The position numbers and the translations under genes are program-made. Below the pieces are notes generated by a model. The model did not search any database and was not told the origin of the DNA. It saw only the letters and a list, made by a program, of their open reading frames with translations. 64,000 nt of DNA, taken from assembly GCA_964570285.1 (NCBI GenBank), contig CAZMXP010000010.1, positions 1 through 64,000 of the forward strand, written 5' to 3'. This document shows positions 44,756 to 53,933 of this stretch, in pieces. Every line of letters starts with the position of its first letter. The stretch's first letter is position 1. The stretch comes from CAZMXP01 sp964570285 (lineage in GTDB: Bacteria; Planctomycetota; PLA2).

Positions 44756-45575
44756 CGACGGCCAGCAGCAGCACGCCCATCAGCGCCGTGCCGAGCAGGC
44801 CGTCATGGAGGCGGGGGCCGCCGAAGATCCAGGGGCCGAGGCCGACGGCCACCGACGAGAGGAAGCGTCGGTAGAAGTCGAGCGCGAAGACGAGGCCGGC
44901 GTGGAGGCCGATGCCGGCGTAGAGCGAGCCGGTGCGCTCGCGGAGGCGATTCAGCGCGAGGCCGAAGAGAAAGAGGCTCAGGAAACCGAGAGTCGCGGAG
45001 CGGAGGTCGCCCCAGGCACCCAGGAGCTCGGGCAGCCTGCGGAGGACGAGGAGCGGATCGTAGGCGGCCGGTGCCGGAGCGCTCGTGATCGCGGGCCGCA
45101 TGAAGTGCGCGCCGGCGTAGAGCGCGGCGCTGGCGACGCCGCCCAGGGCGTCCTTCAGATACCCGCGGCAGAGGATCTCCTCGAGGAAGCCGACGGCCAC
45201 GCCGGCGACGATGCTGCCCAGGATGTGCCGCAGGAACGGGATGCGGTAGGGACCGGGGAGCGGCTCGCGGCCACCCAGCATCCACGAGACGACCACCAGC
45301 AGGGCGAGGAGCACGATGCCCGCCGCGGCCCCGAGCGCGAATCGCCGTGCGCGGTGCGGGGGGCGGAGGCCGAGGGCGGCGAGGCGCGCCGGCCACGTCG
45401 CGGGCGAGCCGCGACGCACGCAGAAGGCGACGATCAGCGCGATCAGGAAGACGCGGGTCGTGACGCGATGGAAGGGGGTCCCGGGGAGCATCACGCCGAA
45501 GACCGGAGCGAGCAGCACCGCGGCGACGAATGCCCCGAGGAACCGCTTCAGGAGATCGACGTGCAGGGCGCTCAC
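44736..45575 (-). CDS. CPBP-family intramembrane metalloprotease
   Basis: 279 residues with about seven membrane helices. The CAAX/CPBP motif EEILCR (residues 132-137, FLEEILCRGYL), then AGAHFM and GIGLHAGLVFALDF provide the conserved Glu and His residues. Relatives cleave prenylated or other membrane peptides or serve in bacteriocin immunity. GTG start at 45575 overlaps the stop of the PHP-like gene by four bases; CGGAGGAG is upstream. Last gene of waaA-PHP-CPBP. Its 3' end (about the last seven codons) lies inside the right copy of the 65-bp repeat. Confidence 0.88.
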   Translation of the reverse strand: MSALHVDLLKRFLGAFVAAVLLAPVFGVMLPGTPFHRVTTRVFLIALIVAFCVRRGSPATWPARLAALGLRPPHRARRFALGAAAGIVLLALLVVVSWMLGGREPLPGPYRIPFLRHILGSIVAGVAVGFLEEILCRGYLKDALGGVASAALYAGAHFMRPAITSAPAPAAYDPLLVLRRLPELLGAWGDLRSATLGFLSLFLFGLALNRLRERTGSLYAGIGLHAGLVFALDFYRRFLSSVAVGLGPWIFGGPRLHDGLLGTALMGVLLLAVGRSQAR

Positions 45576-46951
45576 GACTCCTCCGCGTGGGCGAGGCGGA
45601 TCGTCGCCGCGAGCAGCGGGATCGCGAGGATCGTTGCCGTGCCGAGCACGAACTCCACGGGGATCGGCCCAAATCGCTCCCGCACCTGCCATGACAGCCC
45701 TGCCATCGTTCCCGCGAGCAGGACTGCCGAGATGACGAAGAGGGTCCGCGCCGCAGCCGCGCGGATGGCGCGACCGGGGCGCCGGCGGGCGCCGGCGCGC
45801 CAGAGAAGGGCGAGCATTGCCAGCGTCACGAACCAGACGCCGCGCCGGGCGAGTCGGGTCTCGAGCAGCCAGCGCAGGCCGGCCCACGCACCCGAACTCT
45901 CCAGCATGCCGGCGCCGTAGGAGGCGCTGCTGAGCGTCCCGCCGGGCACCGCGTAGAGGATGCGCGTGAGGCTGCGCCGGAGGGCGTCGACGACGCCCGC
46001 GGGGCTTTCGGCGGCCTGCGCGGGCAGGAGCGTCAGCGCCGTCACGTGGGGCCCGTACTTGTAGTCGAGCACGCCCAGCATCGCCTTGCCTAGGCGGCGG
46101 CAGGTCTCGGTCACGGCGGCCCCGCCGTGGATGTGCGCATTGACCAGTTCGGCCCCCGCAGCCCCCCCCGAGAGCACTTCGTCCAGCGGGCGCGAATGGT
46201 CCGACCAGGGGTGGGCGACAACTGCGCACCCCCCCTCCCGCTCCACGTCGGCGAGGACGCTGGCGAAGGGCAGCGCCGGGTCGTGGCGCCGCTTCACGTG
46301 GACGAGCACGAGATCGGGATCCCCGGTCCACTCGCTGCCGACCAGCGCGAGCAGCGGCGGCTCGGCCCGCTCGCGGCCCTGCTCGAGCGCGCGCCACGCG
46401 CCCTCGACGGTGTTGCGGTCGCTGACGTTGAGCACGCGGAAGCCCCGCGCGTAGTGCCAGCGCCAGAGGTCGCGCGGCGACAGGAATCCGGTCGAGTGGT
46501 TCGACTGCGCGTGCAGGCTCGCGGGCACAAATCCGCCCGCCTCGGGGCCAAGGCGGATCGAACGGCCCGGCAGGAAGCAGGAGGCGTAGACGAGGCCGAC
46601 GCAGAGCGGCACCCCCAGCGCGAGGGTCACGACGACGCGCCGCAGCCCGCACCGCAGTCCGCCGCACCAGAGCCCCAGCACGAGCGCGCAGAAGGCCGCC
46701 GCGCCGAGCAGCACGGCGCACCCCTCGGGACCGGCGTCGGCGGTGGCGTAGGCGAGGTCGAGCACGAGCGCGTTCCAGACGAGGCGGTCGCGCTCGGGGT
46801 GCTCGATGCGCGCGAACGAGGGCGGGCAGAGCGTGTCGCGGCCCGCCTCGTCCACGAGGTGGAGGTCGGCGGGACGATGCTCCAGCACCGGCGCGAGGAA
46901 GATCGCGAGGCCGAGCAGCGCGAGCGTCGAGAAGAGCCGGAGCCATCTCAC
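45572..46951 (-). CDS. Membrane protein with degenerate PHP domain
   Basis: About 459 residues. Membrane helices lie at about 5-20, 78-98 and 108-126; a PHP-like phosphoesterase domain spans about 143-300; further helices follow from about 385. PHP features are recognisable but altered: SLHAQSNHSTGFLSP replaces the usual HxHxxxS, and LNVSDRNT replaces TDH, while VVAHPW is kept. Several metal ligands are therefore missing. The GTG at 46951 overlaps the waaA stop (GTGA), which is why it is preferred over an ATG inside waaA. A role at the cell envelope is inferred from the neighbours. Confidence 0.75.
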   Translation of the reverse strand: MRWLRLFSTLALLGLAIFLAPVLEHRPADLHLVDEAGRDTLCPPSFARIEHPERDRLVWNALVLDLAYATADAGPEGCAVLLGAAAFCALVLGLWCGGLRCGLRRVVVTLALGVPLCVGLVYASCFLPGRSIRLGPEAGGFVPASLHAQSNHSTGFLSPRDLWRWHYARGFRVLNVSDRNTVEGAWRALEQGRERAEPPLLALVGSEWTGDPDLVLVHVKRRHDPALPFASVLADVEREGGCAVVAHPWSDHSRPLDEVLSGGAAGAELVNAHIHGGAAVTETCRRLGKAMLGVLDYKYGPHVTALTLLPAQAAESPAGVVDALRRSLTRILYAVPGGTLSSASYGAGMLESSGAWAGLRWLLETRLARRGVWFVTLAMLALLWRAGARRRPGRAIRAAAARTLFVISAVLLAGTMAGLSWQVRERFGPIPVEFVLGTATILAIPLLAATIRLAHAEES

Positions 46952-48237
46952 GGGAGCAGCGCCAGGATCTCGCGGGCGCACCGTTCGGCGGCTCCGCGAT
47001 GGAGGGCGAGCAGCTCCTCGCCGGCCGAGGCGAGGCGGTTGCGGTGCCCCTCGTCGGCGAGGAGCGATTCGAGCGCGGGGGCGAGTCCGCCGGGCCCGTC
47101 GATCTGGACCCCCGCCCCGAGCCTCAGGAACTCGGCGGCGATCCGGGCGGCCTTGCCGTGGTGCGGGCCAAAGACCACCGGCACGCCGCAGACGAGCGGT
47201 TCAAGCAGATTGTGCAGTCCGACTTCCGGCGTCAGTCCGCCCCCGACATAGGCCACGCTGGCGAGATTGTAGGCGGAGGCGAGTTCCCCCATCGTGTCGA
47301 GCACGAGCAGGTCGCCGCTCCCCCCCTGCGTGCGCCGCACGGCCTTGAGCCCCCGCGCGGCGGCCCCCGCCACCAGGGCCTCCGCGCGCTCCTGCCGGCG
47401 CGGCGCGATGACCGCGTGCAGCCCGATGCCGCGGGAGCGCAGCGCGGTGATCGCCTCGAGCAGCGGCGCCTCGTCCTCGGCCAGCGTGGAGCCCGCGACG
47501 AGCAGCGGCGAGCCGGGGGCAAGGCCTAGGCGCGCGCGCAGCGCCGGGATCTCCTCCTCGGGCAGGCGCACGCCGCTGCCGTCGAACTTGAGGTTGCCGC
47601 AGACCTTGATCCGCCCGGCGGGGGCCCCGCGCCCCCCCAGATTCGCCGCGTCCGAAGCGGTCTGCATCAGGAAGAGGTCCACCCGCGAGAGCACCGCAGC
47701 CCAGAACGAGCGCGGGAAGGAGCGCGGCCCCGCGTGGCCCGAGGCCACCGCGGAGGGCACCCCGCGCCGGCGCAGCAGCCGGACGAGGTTGGGCCAGAGG
47801 TCGGTCTCGACCATCACGTAGAGCATCGGATGGATGCGGTTGTCGAAGCGGCGGCAGAAGAGCGGCAGGTCGAGCGGGGAGAAGGTGATCGCGTCCACCT
47901 GCCCGGCGAGTTGGCGCTTCGCCATCTCGAGGCCGTAGCGCGACGTGACGGTGAAGAGGAAGGGGTGGCCGGGGAGCGCCGCGCGCAACAGGCGGACGAG
48001 GCCGCTTGCCGAGACCGTCTCGCCGGCGGACGCGGCGTGGATCCAGACGGCGCGGCGGCCCTGGAAGGGGGCGAGCGTGTCGGGGGAGAAGATCCCCATG
48101 CGCTCGCGGAACTGGCCCCGGTAGCGGCCGCGCGCGAAGCGGACGAAGAGCCAATAGGGAAGGAGCAGGAGCGCGCCCAGATGGAGCAGCAGGTTGTACA
48201 GCGCGTACCAGGACCGGAGGAGCGCCCCTTCGGGCAT
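46948..48237 (-). CDS. waaA: 3-deoxy-D-manno-octulosonic acid (Kdo) transferase
   Basis: 429 residues, GT30 family. One N-terminal helix (about 15-32) is followed by FRERMGIF, WIHAASAGET, VMVETDLWPNL and the C-terminal GGGLTPEVGLHNLLEPLVCGVPVVFGP, all typical. It adds Kdo to lipid A precursors at the inner membrane, downstream of LpxB. ATG at 48237 stands six bases after a TACAAT box with no Shine-Dalgarno. First gene of waaA-PHP-CPBP, each coupled to the next by GTGA; divergent from purF. Confidence 0.93.
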   Translation of the reverse strand: MPEGALLRSWYALYNLLLHLGALLLLPYWLFVRFARGRYRGQFRERMGIFSPDTLAPFQGRRAVWIHAASAGETVSASGLVRLLRAALPGHPFLFTVTSRYGLEMAKRQLAGQVDAITFSPLDLPLFCRRFDNRIHPMLYVMVETDLWPNLVRLLRRRGVPSAVASGHAGPRSFPRSFWAAVLSRVDLFLMQTASDAANLGGRGAPAGRIKVCGNLKFDGSGVRLPEEEIPALRARLGLAPGSPLLVAGSTLAEDEAPLLEAITALRSRGIGLHAVIAPRRQERAEALVAGAAARGLKAVRRTQGGSGDLLVLDTMGELASAYNLASVAYVGGGLTPEVGLHNLLEPLVCGVPVVFGPHHGKAARIAAEFLRLGAGVQIDGPGGLAPALESLLADEGHRNRLASAGEELLALHRGAAERCAREILALLP

Positions 48238-48243
48238 CGGCCG

Positions 48244-48295
48244 ATTGTAGACGACCGCCGGAGGGCTTTGTACCGGGGTACCCGGCGGTTAGACT
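48244..48295. promoter_or_regulatory. Divergent promoter region waaA / purF
   Basis: Minus strand: TACAAT (48249-48244), six bases before the waaA ATG. Plus strand: TAGACT (48290-48295) with a weak TTGTAC 16 bases upstream (48268-48273), reading toward purF. Neither gene has a clear Shine-Dalgarno. Confidence 0.4.
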
Positions 48296-48331
48296 CGGTG
48301 GCTCCCCGTCGGTCCGTCCCCTCGCGTTCCC

Positions 48332-49777
48332 ATGTGCGGCATCCTCGGCATCCTCGGTCCGGAGCCCGTCGCTCCCGACATCCTCAACGGCCTCGTGGCG
48401 CTGCAGCACCGGGGCCAGGATGCCGCGGGCATCGCGACCCTCGACGGGAGAGTGCACATCCAGAAGCGCTTCGGGCTCGTGCGCGACGCGTTCTCGCCGC
48501 GCGACGTGGGGCGTCTCTCGGGCCGCCTCGGCATCGGCCACGTGCGCTACCCGACCGTCGGCCTCGGGGACGTCGCCGACGCGCAGCCCCTCTTCGTGAA
48601 TGCGCCCTACGGCATCGCGATGGCGCACAACGGCAACGTGACCAATTTCAGCGCGCTGCGCGCGTGCCTGCAGGAGGACGAGCGGCGGCAGGTGAACACC
48701 GAGTGCGACGTCGAGGTGATCCTGAACGTCTTCGCGGAGGGGCTGAGCCGCCATGTCGAACGGCCCTTCCTCGACGCGTGCGAGGAGGCGGCGCGGTCGG
48801 TCTACGCCCGCGTGAAGGGGTCCTACAGCGTCGTCGCGGCGGTCCACCAGAAGGGGCTGGTCGCGCTGCGCGACCCGTACGGCATCAAGCCGGCCGTCTA
48901 CGGGCGGCGCGGCGAGACGCACATCATCGCGAGCGAGTCCTGCGTGCTCGACGCGCTCGGCGCGACGATCGTGCGCGACCTCGTGCCCGGCGAGGTGCTC
49001 GTGATCGGCCTCGACGGAAAGGTGCACTCGCGTCAGGCGGTGCCGCCCAACCACCACCCCTGCGTCTTCGAGTACATCTACTTCGCGCGCCCCGATTCGC
49101 TGCTCGACGACGTCAGCGTCTACAAGACGCGGCTTCGCCTCGGCGAACACCTCGCGGAGCTGATCCGCGCCCGCGGCATCGAGCCCGACGTCGTGATCCC
49201 GGTACCGGACTCCGCGCGGCCCGCCGCGCAGGCGGTCGCGGAGGTGCTCGGGCTGAAGCTGCGCGAGGGGCTGCTGAAGAACCGCTACATCGGCCGCACC
49301 TTCATCATGCCGCGGCAGAGCGACCGGCGGAGGGGCGTGCGCCACAAGCTCTCGCCGATGCGGCTCGAGATCGAAGGCAAGAAGGTGCTGCTCGTCGACG
49401 ACTCGATCGTGCGCGGCACGACGATGAAGGAGCTCATCCAGCTCGTGCGCGACGCGGGCGCCGCGAAGGTCTACGTCGCGAGCAGCTGCCCGCCGATCCG
49501 CCACCCCTGCGTCTACGGCATCGACATGAGCGTGCGCGGCGACTTCATCGCCAGCGGCCGCACCGAGGCGGAGATCGAGAAGCTCCTCGGCGCGGATGCG
49601 CTCGTCTACAGCACGCTGCCCGGCATGGTCGAGGCGGCCCACCGCGGCAACACGAAGATCCGCCACTTCTGCAAGGCCTGCATGGACGGCGACTACCCGA
49701 CCGGCGACGTCACCGAGGCGACTCTGGCGGAGATCGAGTCGGAGCGGCTGAAGGCGCAGAAGTCGCTCGAAGGGTAG
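48332..49777 (+). CDS. purF: Amidophosphoribosyltransferase
   Basis: 481 residues. The nucleophile Cys2 follows the initiator Met directly (MCGILGILG), so no propeptide is needed. The glutaminase domain is followed by the phosphoribosyltransferase domain with PRPP motif VLLVDDSIVRGTT (352-364). Cysteines at 244, 393, 447 and 450 (HHPCVF, RHPCVYG, FCKACMDG) match the 4Fe-4S form known from Bacillus. It makes phosphoribosylamine, the first committed step of purine synthesis. It stands alone, far from guaBA. Confidence 0.96.
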   Translation: MCGILGILGPEPVAPDILNGLVALQHRGQDAAGIATLDGRVHIQKRFGLVRDAFSPRDVGRLSGRLGIGHVRYPTVGLGDVADAQPLFVNAPYGIAMAHNGNVTNFSALRACLQEDERRQVNTECDVEVILNVFAEGLSRHVERPFLDACEEAARSVYARVKGSYSVVAAVHQKGLVALRDPYGIKPAVYGRRGETHIIASESCVLDALGATIVRDLVPGEVLVIGLDGKVHSRQAVPPNHHPCVFEYIYFARPDSLLDDVSVYKTRLRLGEHLAELIRARGIEPDVVIPVPDSARPAAQAVAEVLGLKLREGLLKNRYIGRTFIMPRQSDRRRGVRHKLSPMRLEIEGKKVLLVDDSIVRGTTMKELIQLVRDAGAAKVYVASSCPPIRHPCVYGIDMSVRGDFIASGRTEAEIEKLLGADALVYSTLPGMVEAAHRGNTKIRHFCKACMDGDYPTGDVTEATLAEIESERLKAQKSLEG

Positions 49778-49998
49778 GGGGCGCGGGGGCACGCGGCGCG
49801 TCGCGGGCGGGACGGTACGGATCGAGGTCGCCCCGTCGGCCGCCGACGGGAAGATCCGCGTGGAACCTCGCCCACGGCGCGCCGTAACGCTTCCACCACA
49901 CCGAGCGGCGACTCACGTAACGCTCCGGGCCCGGATTCCACTGTTTCGGCTCTGGCATCGTGGTTGCGTCCGACGGAGCGGGGTAAGGAGGCTCGGCC
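49778..49998. other. Intergenic with a doubtful minus-strand frame
   Basis: A frame from 49958 (ATG) on the minus strand runs into the purF 3' end at 49710 (82 codons, MPEPKQWNPGPERYVSR ...). Codon bias is coding-like, but no family, promoter or Shine-Dalgarno is visible and it overlaps purF antisense. Not called as a gene. Confidence 0.3.
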
Positions 49999-50214
49999 AT
50001 GTGGCGGAACTTGCTCTGCGGTGTCGCGCTTGGCTGCATCGCGTCGGTGGCGGCGGCCCAGGATCCGGGGGAAGGGCAGCTGGTTGCGCGGGACGGGACG
50101 GCCTTCCCGCTGCGACACACCGACGTGAAGGCGGAGGTCTCGGGCACCGTCGCATCGGTGCGCGTGAGGGAGACCTTCCGCCCGGGCACGGTCACCACTC
50201 CACCCCGCACGTAG
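49999..50214 (+). pseudogene. Truncated VIT-domain secreted protein
   Basis: 71 codons. A signal peptide (about 1-20) is followed by PLRHTDVKAEVSGTVASVRVRETF, which matches the first strands of a vault/inter-alpha-trypsin (VIT) domain. Similarity stops abruptly after residue 61, and a stop follows ten codons later. Full-length VIT-vWA proteins have several hundred residues. The 5' end looks intact, with AAGGAGG eight bases before the ATG, so the body was probably lost by deletion. Could still yield a small exported peptide, but a function is unlikely. Confidence 0.6.
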
Positions 50215-50282
50215 CCCCGGCGCTGCCGCCTCCCACTAAAGGCGCATTTTGCTCAGGACCCGCGCCCTGAGTCCCGCCGCTC

Positions 50283-50537
50283 TCAGGCGAAATGCGCCGC
50301 GTTGATCTGGATGTACTTCTGCATCGCCTCCGGCACGTCCGCCTCGGGGTAGATCGCGTTGACCGGGCAGACCGGTTCGCAGGCGCCGCAATCGATGCAG
50401 GTCGCGGGGTCGATGTAGAGCATCTTGCCCGTATTGTCGTCGTAGCCGTCCCGGGGCTGGATGCAGTCCACGGGGCATTCCGCCACGCAGGCCTTGTCGC
50501 ACACCCCGATGCAGGGCTCGGTGATCACATAGGTCAT
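50283..50537 (-). CDS. fdxA: 7Fe/8Fe ferredoxin (FdxA, Thermus type)
   Basis: 84 residues. Cluster cysteines lie at 9, 17, 21 and 25 (PCIGVCDKACVAECPVDC) and 47, 50, 53 and 57 (CIDCGACEPVCP), with the C-terminal IYPEADVPEAMQKYI tail typical of the Thermus/Bacillus 3Fe-4S + 4Fe-4S ferredoxins. An extra Cys13 stands where many relatives have Lys or Thr. Electron carrier; partners are not evident. GGAGGACGAG precedes the ATG at 50537, and a good promoter lies upstream. Confidence 0.93.
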   Translation of the reverse strand: MTYVITEPCIGVCDKACVAECPVDCIQPRDGYDDNTGKMLYIDPATCIDCGACEPVCPVNAIYPEADVPEAMQKYIQINAAHFA

Positions 50538-50589
50538 CTCGTCCTCCGGCGTCTGGCCGGCCGTGGCCGGCGCCGTCCTTGGGAAACAG

Positions 50590-50617
50590 ACTTTGCCCGA
50601 TCGAGCGTGAAAGTCAA
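50590..50617 (-). promoter_or_regulatory. Promoter of the ferredoxin gene
   Basis: Minus strand TTGACT (50617-50612) and CAAAGT (50595-50590), 16 bases apart. The leader would be about 45 bases. It lies in the short gap after the preceding gene's stop at 50626, giving the ferredoxin its own transcript. Confidence 0.5.
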
Positions 50618-50625
50618 CCCTTCGC

Positions 50626-53016
50626 TCAGGGCAGGGGCCGAAGGCGCAGGTAGGGCTCCAGGTCCGCGGGCACCCCTTCAAGCGGGAGCGCGCGGATCTG
50701 GGCGACCTGCCACGGCGTCCACGCCCTGACGCCGACCTCGGCGGGCTCGTAACCCGGCGCCCTCACGCGCAGACGATAGCTGCCGGGAGCGAGGAAAGGC
50801 ACGACGAGCCGCCCCCCCGCCCCCCCCCAATCCGCGAAGGTCCGCAGGAAGTCGTCGAACTCCGCGACGTCGGCGAAGTAGCCGTGGAAGCGGCAGGCCG
50901 CCGCGAGGCCGCGCACATCGAGGCCGCTCTCGCTCAGGACCCGCGCCTCCACGCCGAGGATCGGGTTCCCGGCGGGATCGGTCACGCGCAGCGTCGCCTC
51001 GACCGCGCGCTGCAGCGGCAGTTCGCACTCCTCGATGTCGGCGCGGGTGAGATCGAACGGGAAGAGTGTCGCGGGCAGGCCCGGAGCCGACGCGCACACA
51101 AGGAGAGGGGCCGCGGGGAGACCCACGAGCCGGAAGTAGCCGTCGGGGTCCACGGAGGTCGCGGCGAGGGCGCTCTTCGGGTCTCCGTCGACGAGGCGCA
51201 CGGTGGCGCGGTCGAGGGGCGTGTCGGTGAAGACGGGGGGGCCGAGGGGGCCGAGCCGCCCCTCGCGGAGGAAGACCCTGCCGGCGAGGGAGCGGCCGCG
51301 GACGACCCGGAGGATCTGGGGCTCCTGCGGCGTCGCGTGGGCGAGGACCATCGCGCCCAAGGTGCCGAGGAAGCCGGGCGCGCCGACCTCCGCCACGTAG
51401 CCGCCGGTGGGCAGGTCGGTCACTTCGACGAAGTCGCCGCCGCGGGGGATCGACACCTCCCGACGCAGCGCGCTTCCGACCGCCGCGAGCAGCAGCGTGG
51501 CGCGAGCGAGCGGCCGGCCGGCGGTGTCGAGGCGGATGCGCAAGGTGCCCGCCCGCTCGAGGCGCACGACGACCCGGCTCTCCGGCCTTGCGCGGAGTTC
51601 CACGAAGGGGAGGTGCGGGTCGTCGTGCAGCGCCCGGCAGCCCGGGGCCGGGCTCAGCACGAGGGCGAATTCGCCGGCGCCCCGGGCGAGTCCCTCGAGC
51701 ACAAAGGCGCCGTCGGCGCCGGAGAGAGCCTCGCAGCCGCCGCAGCGCACCTCGACGCCGGGCAGCGGCCTCCCGTCCGCGTCCGCCACGGTGCCGCGAA
51801 GCGAGGTGAGGGCGGAGGCGGGGGGTGGGGCGATGCTGCACTCGGCGACCGCGCCTGCCGCCGCGGCGACCCGCTCCCCGGTCTCGTCGAGATCGACGAG
51901 CGTGAGCAGGTACTCGCCGCCGAGCAGGCCGTCGATGTGGAAGCGGCCGCGCCGGTCGGCGCGCACGGTGCGGCGGCCCTCCCGGCCCGTGCAGGCGACG
52001 ACGGCGCCGGGCGCGGTCTGCCCCGCGACCGCGGCGCCGCGATGAAGCGTGACCTCGTGGTGGGCGCATGCGCCCGCGGGTGGAGCGGCGAAGGCCGCCA
52101 CCGACTCCGGCAGGCAGCCGGGGGCGGAGACGAGGATGCGGTACTCCGCCCCCGGACTGAGCCCGCTGAAACGGAACCGGCGGCCCCCCTCGCGCCGTTC
52201 GGCCAGCACGTTGGCACGGAGCCGGGGTTCTGCGAGCACGCGTTCCAGCCAGTGCGGCATCAGCAGCGCGCTCGCCTGCCCGCCGCCGCCGCGGACCGTG
52301 AGCGAGACGCTTGAGCCGGGCACCAGCGCGATGTCGCAGCGCGTGCGCTCCTCCCCCGGCCGGAAATCGATCCGGCGCAGCGTCTCCGCCCAGCCGATCG
52401 CGCGCACCCGAAGCGAGACGACCCTGCCGCGGAATCCGCCGATGCCGAAGCTCCCGTCCGCACCGGAGTGCGCGAGGCGCCCCGTGGGCCGCCCGTCGGC
52501 AAACGCCTCGACCGTCGCACCGGGGATGGGCCGACCATCGGGCGCGGCCACGGTCCCGACGACGACGAGGCCCGGATCGAGCTCGAACCCGAGCCGCGAG
52601 GGGCCGCGGACGCGCACGAGCGTCCCCTCGGAGGGGACGCGGTCGGGATGGATCGCGACGAGTCGGTGGATGCCTTCGGGCAGGCGCAACTCGCCGGGCT
52701 CGAACAGGAGCCCCTCCCAGACAAGCCGCGTTCCGCGCGGCGCGTCGACCGTGACCGGAAAGGCCCGCCTGGCGACAAGGCGCGCGTCGTCGCGCACCCC
52801 GCGCGCCACCGCGCTCATGGTGCCCGGCCCCATCGCGATCAGGTCGTACTCCGCCTCCGCGAGCCCCGCGAGCAGCGCCCTCCCCCCGACGACCTCCGCG
52901 CGGGCGCGCTCCATCCCGTCGCGGTAGGCGATGACGACCTCCGCTCCGCCCTCGACCTCCGCGCGGATCTCCACCGGCGGGAGAGCGGCAAGCACGAGGA
53001 TCAGCAGCGCGTTCAC
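50626..53016 (-). CDS. Secreted protein with carboxypeptidase-regulatory-like repeats
   Basis: 796 residues. A signal peptide spans about 1-15. Beta-sandwich units are marked by GTVAAPDGRPIPGATVEAFADG, GTVADADGRPLPGVEVRCGG and others (about seven), plus a C-terminal region with APGSYRLRVRAPGYEPAEVGV. Same architecture class as the 17.2- and 40.0-kb proteins. DWGGAGGRL near residue 730 is encoded by a paired poly-G run. The GTG start at 53016 overlaps the htpX stop (GTGA), so it belongs to the lemA-htpX unit. Role unknown; an envelope-stress link is an inference from htpX. Confidence 0.78.
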   Translation of the reverse strand: MNALLILVLAALPPVEIRAEVEGGAEVVIAYRDGMERARAEVVGGRALLAGLAEAEYDLIAMGPGTMSAVARGVRDDARLVARRAFPVTVDAPRGTRLVWEGLLFEPGELRLPEGIHRLVAIHPDRVPSEGTLVRVRGPSRLGFELDPGLVVVGTVAAPDGRPIPGATVEAFADGRPTGRLAHSGADGSFGIGGFRGRVVSLRVRAIGWAETLRRIDFRPGEERTRCDIALVPGSSVSLTVRGGGGQASALLMPHWLERVLAEPRLRANVLAERREGGRRFRFSGLSPGAEYRILVSAPGCLPESVAAFAAPPAGACAHHEVTLHRGAAVAGQTAPGAVVACTGREGRRTVRADRRGRFHIDGLLGGEYLLTLVDLDETGERVAAAAGAVAECSIAPPPASALTSLRGTVADADGRPLPGVEVRCGGCEALSGADGAFVLEGLARGAGEFALVLSPAPGCRALHDDPHLPFVELRARPESRVVVRLERAGTLRIRLDTAGRPLARATLLLAAVGSALRREVSIPRGGDFVEVTDLPTGGYVAEVGAPGFLGTLGAMVLAHATPQEPQILRVVRGRSLAGRVFLREGRLGPLGPPVFTDTPLDRATVRLVDGDPKSALAATSVDPDGYFRLVGLPAAPLLVCASAPGLPATLFPFDLTRADIEECELPLQRAVEATLRVTDPAGNPILGVEARVLSESGLDVRGLAAACRFHGYFADVAEFDDFLRTFADWGGAGGRLVVPFLAPGSYRLRVRAPGYEPAEVGVRAWTPWQVAQIRALPLEGVPADLEPYLRLRPLP

Positions 53017-53912
53017 ACGACCCCCGCGAGCGCCCGGAGCTTCCGGATGCGCTCGGCGACCGGCGGGTGCGTCGCGAAGACATGGTTGAGCGTCTGGCGG
53101 GGACGCAGCGGGTTCACGATGAAGAGGTGCTGCGTGCCGCGCGTGGCGGTCTCGAGCTTCCGGTCGGTGGAGGAGAGCTTCTCGAGGGCGTCGGCCAGCG
53201 CGCCCGGGTTGCGCGTCATGGCCGCGCCGGTCGCGTCGGCGAGGTACTCGCGGCGCCTCGAGACGGCGAACTGCACGAGCGTCGCCGCGAGGGGCGCGAG
53301 CAGCGCGCAGACGATCGCGACGACCATCATCGGGGCCGCCTGCTTGCCGCGGGCGCGCGTGCCGTGGCGCATGCCCCGCAGATACATGTCGGCGAGGATC
53401 GCGATGCTGCCCACGATGACGGCCATCAGCACCATCACGCGCGTGTCGCGGTTCCCGATGTGCGCCATCTCGTGCGCCATCACGCCCTGCAACTCCTCCC
53501 GCGTGAGGCGCTCCCGCAGGCCGCGGGTGATCGCGACCGCGCTCTCCTCCGGCTTCATGCCGGTCGCGAAGGCGTTCATCGCGTCGCTCTCGATCCTGAA
53601 GATGCGCGGGCGCGGCAGGCCGCTCGCGATGCAGAGTTCCTCCACCACATTGACGAGTTCGGGGTCGTCGCTCTTCCCCATCTCCTTGGCCCCGCTCGCC
53701 GCGAGCATGATCGCGCCGCCCTGCGTCCAGGCGACCAGGGCGAGGATCAGCGCGAGGCCGGTCGCGACGGCGAGGCCCACGTAGGGCACGCGCCCCACCG
53801 CCTCGCCGAGCAGGAGCCCAAACAGGCCGAGCAGGGCGACGGCGACGGCGATCAGCACGACCGAGCGACGGCGGTTCGCGTCGGCATACTGGAAGAGGCC
53901 GGGGGAGACCAT
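53013..53912 (-). CDS. htpX: HtpX-type membrane zinc protease
   Basis: 299 residues. Helices lie at about 17-38, 43-63, 160-177 and 193-215. The zinc site is HEMAH (His147, Glu148, His151), with SRRREYLADATGAAMT holding the third ligand. Conserved MNAFATGMKPEESAVAIT is present. HtpX degrades misfolded membrane proteins. It follows lemA by 21 bases, a pairing seen in many genomes. Confidence 0.92.
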   Translation of the reverse strand: MVSPGLFQYADANRRRSVVLIAVAVALLGLFGLLLGEAVGRVPYVGLAVATGLALILALVAWTQGGAIMLAASGAKEMGKSDDPELVNVVEELCIASGLPRPRIFRIESDAMNAFATGMKPEESAVAITRGLRERLTREELQGVMAHEMAHIGNRDTRVMVLMAVIVGSIAILADMYLRGMRHGTRARGKQAAPMMVVAIVCALLAPLAATLVQFAVSRRREYLADATGAAMTRNPGALADALEKLSSTDRKLETATRGTQHLFIVNPLRPRQTLNHVFATHPPVAERIRKLRALAGVV

Positions 53913-53933
53913 CGGCCCAGGGACGCCCCGCGC

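Noticed and set aside
49710..49958. Small minus-strand frame overlapping the purF end
   Set aside because: Coding-like codon bias, but antisense overlap, no ribosome site and no known family.
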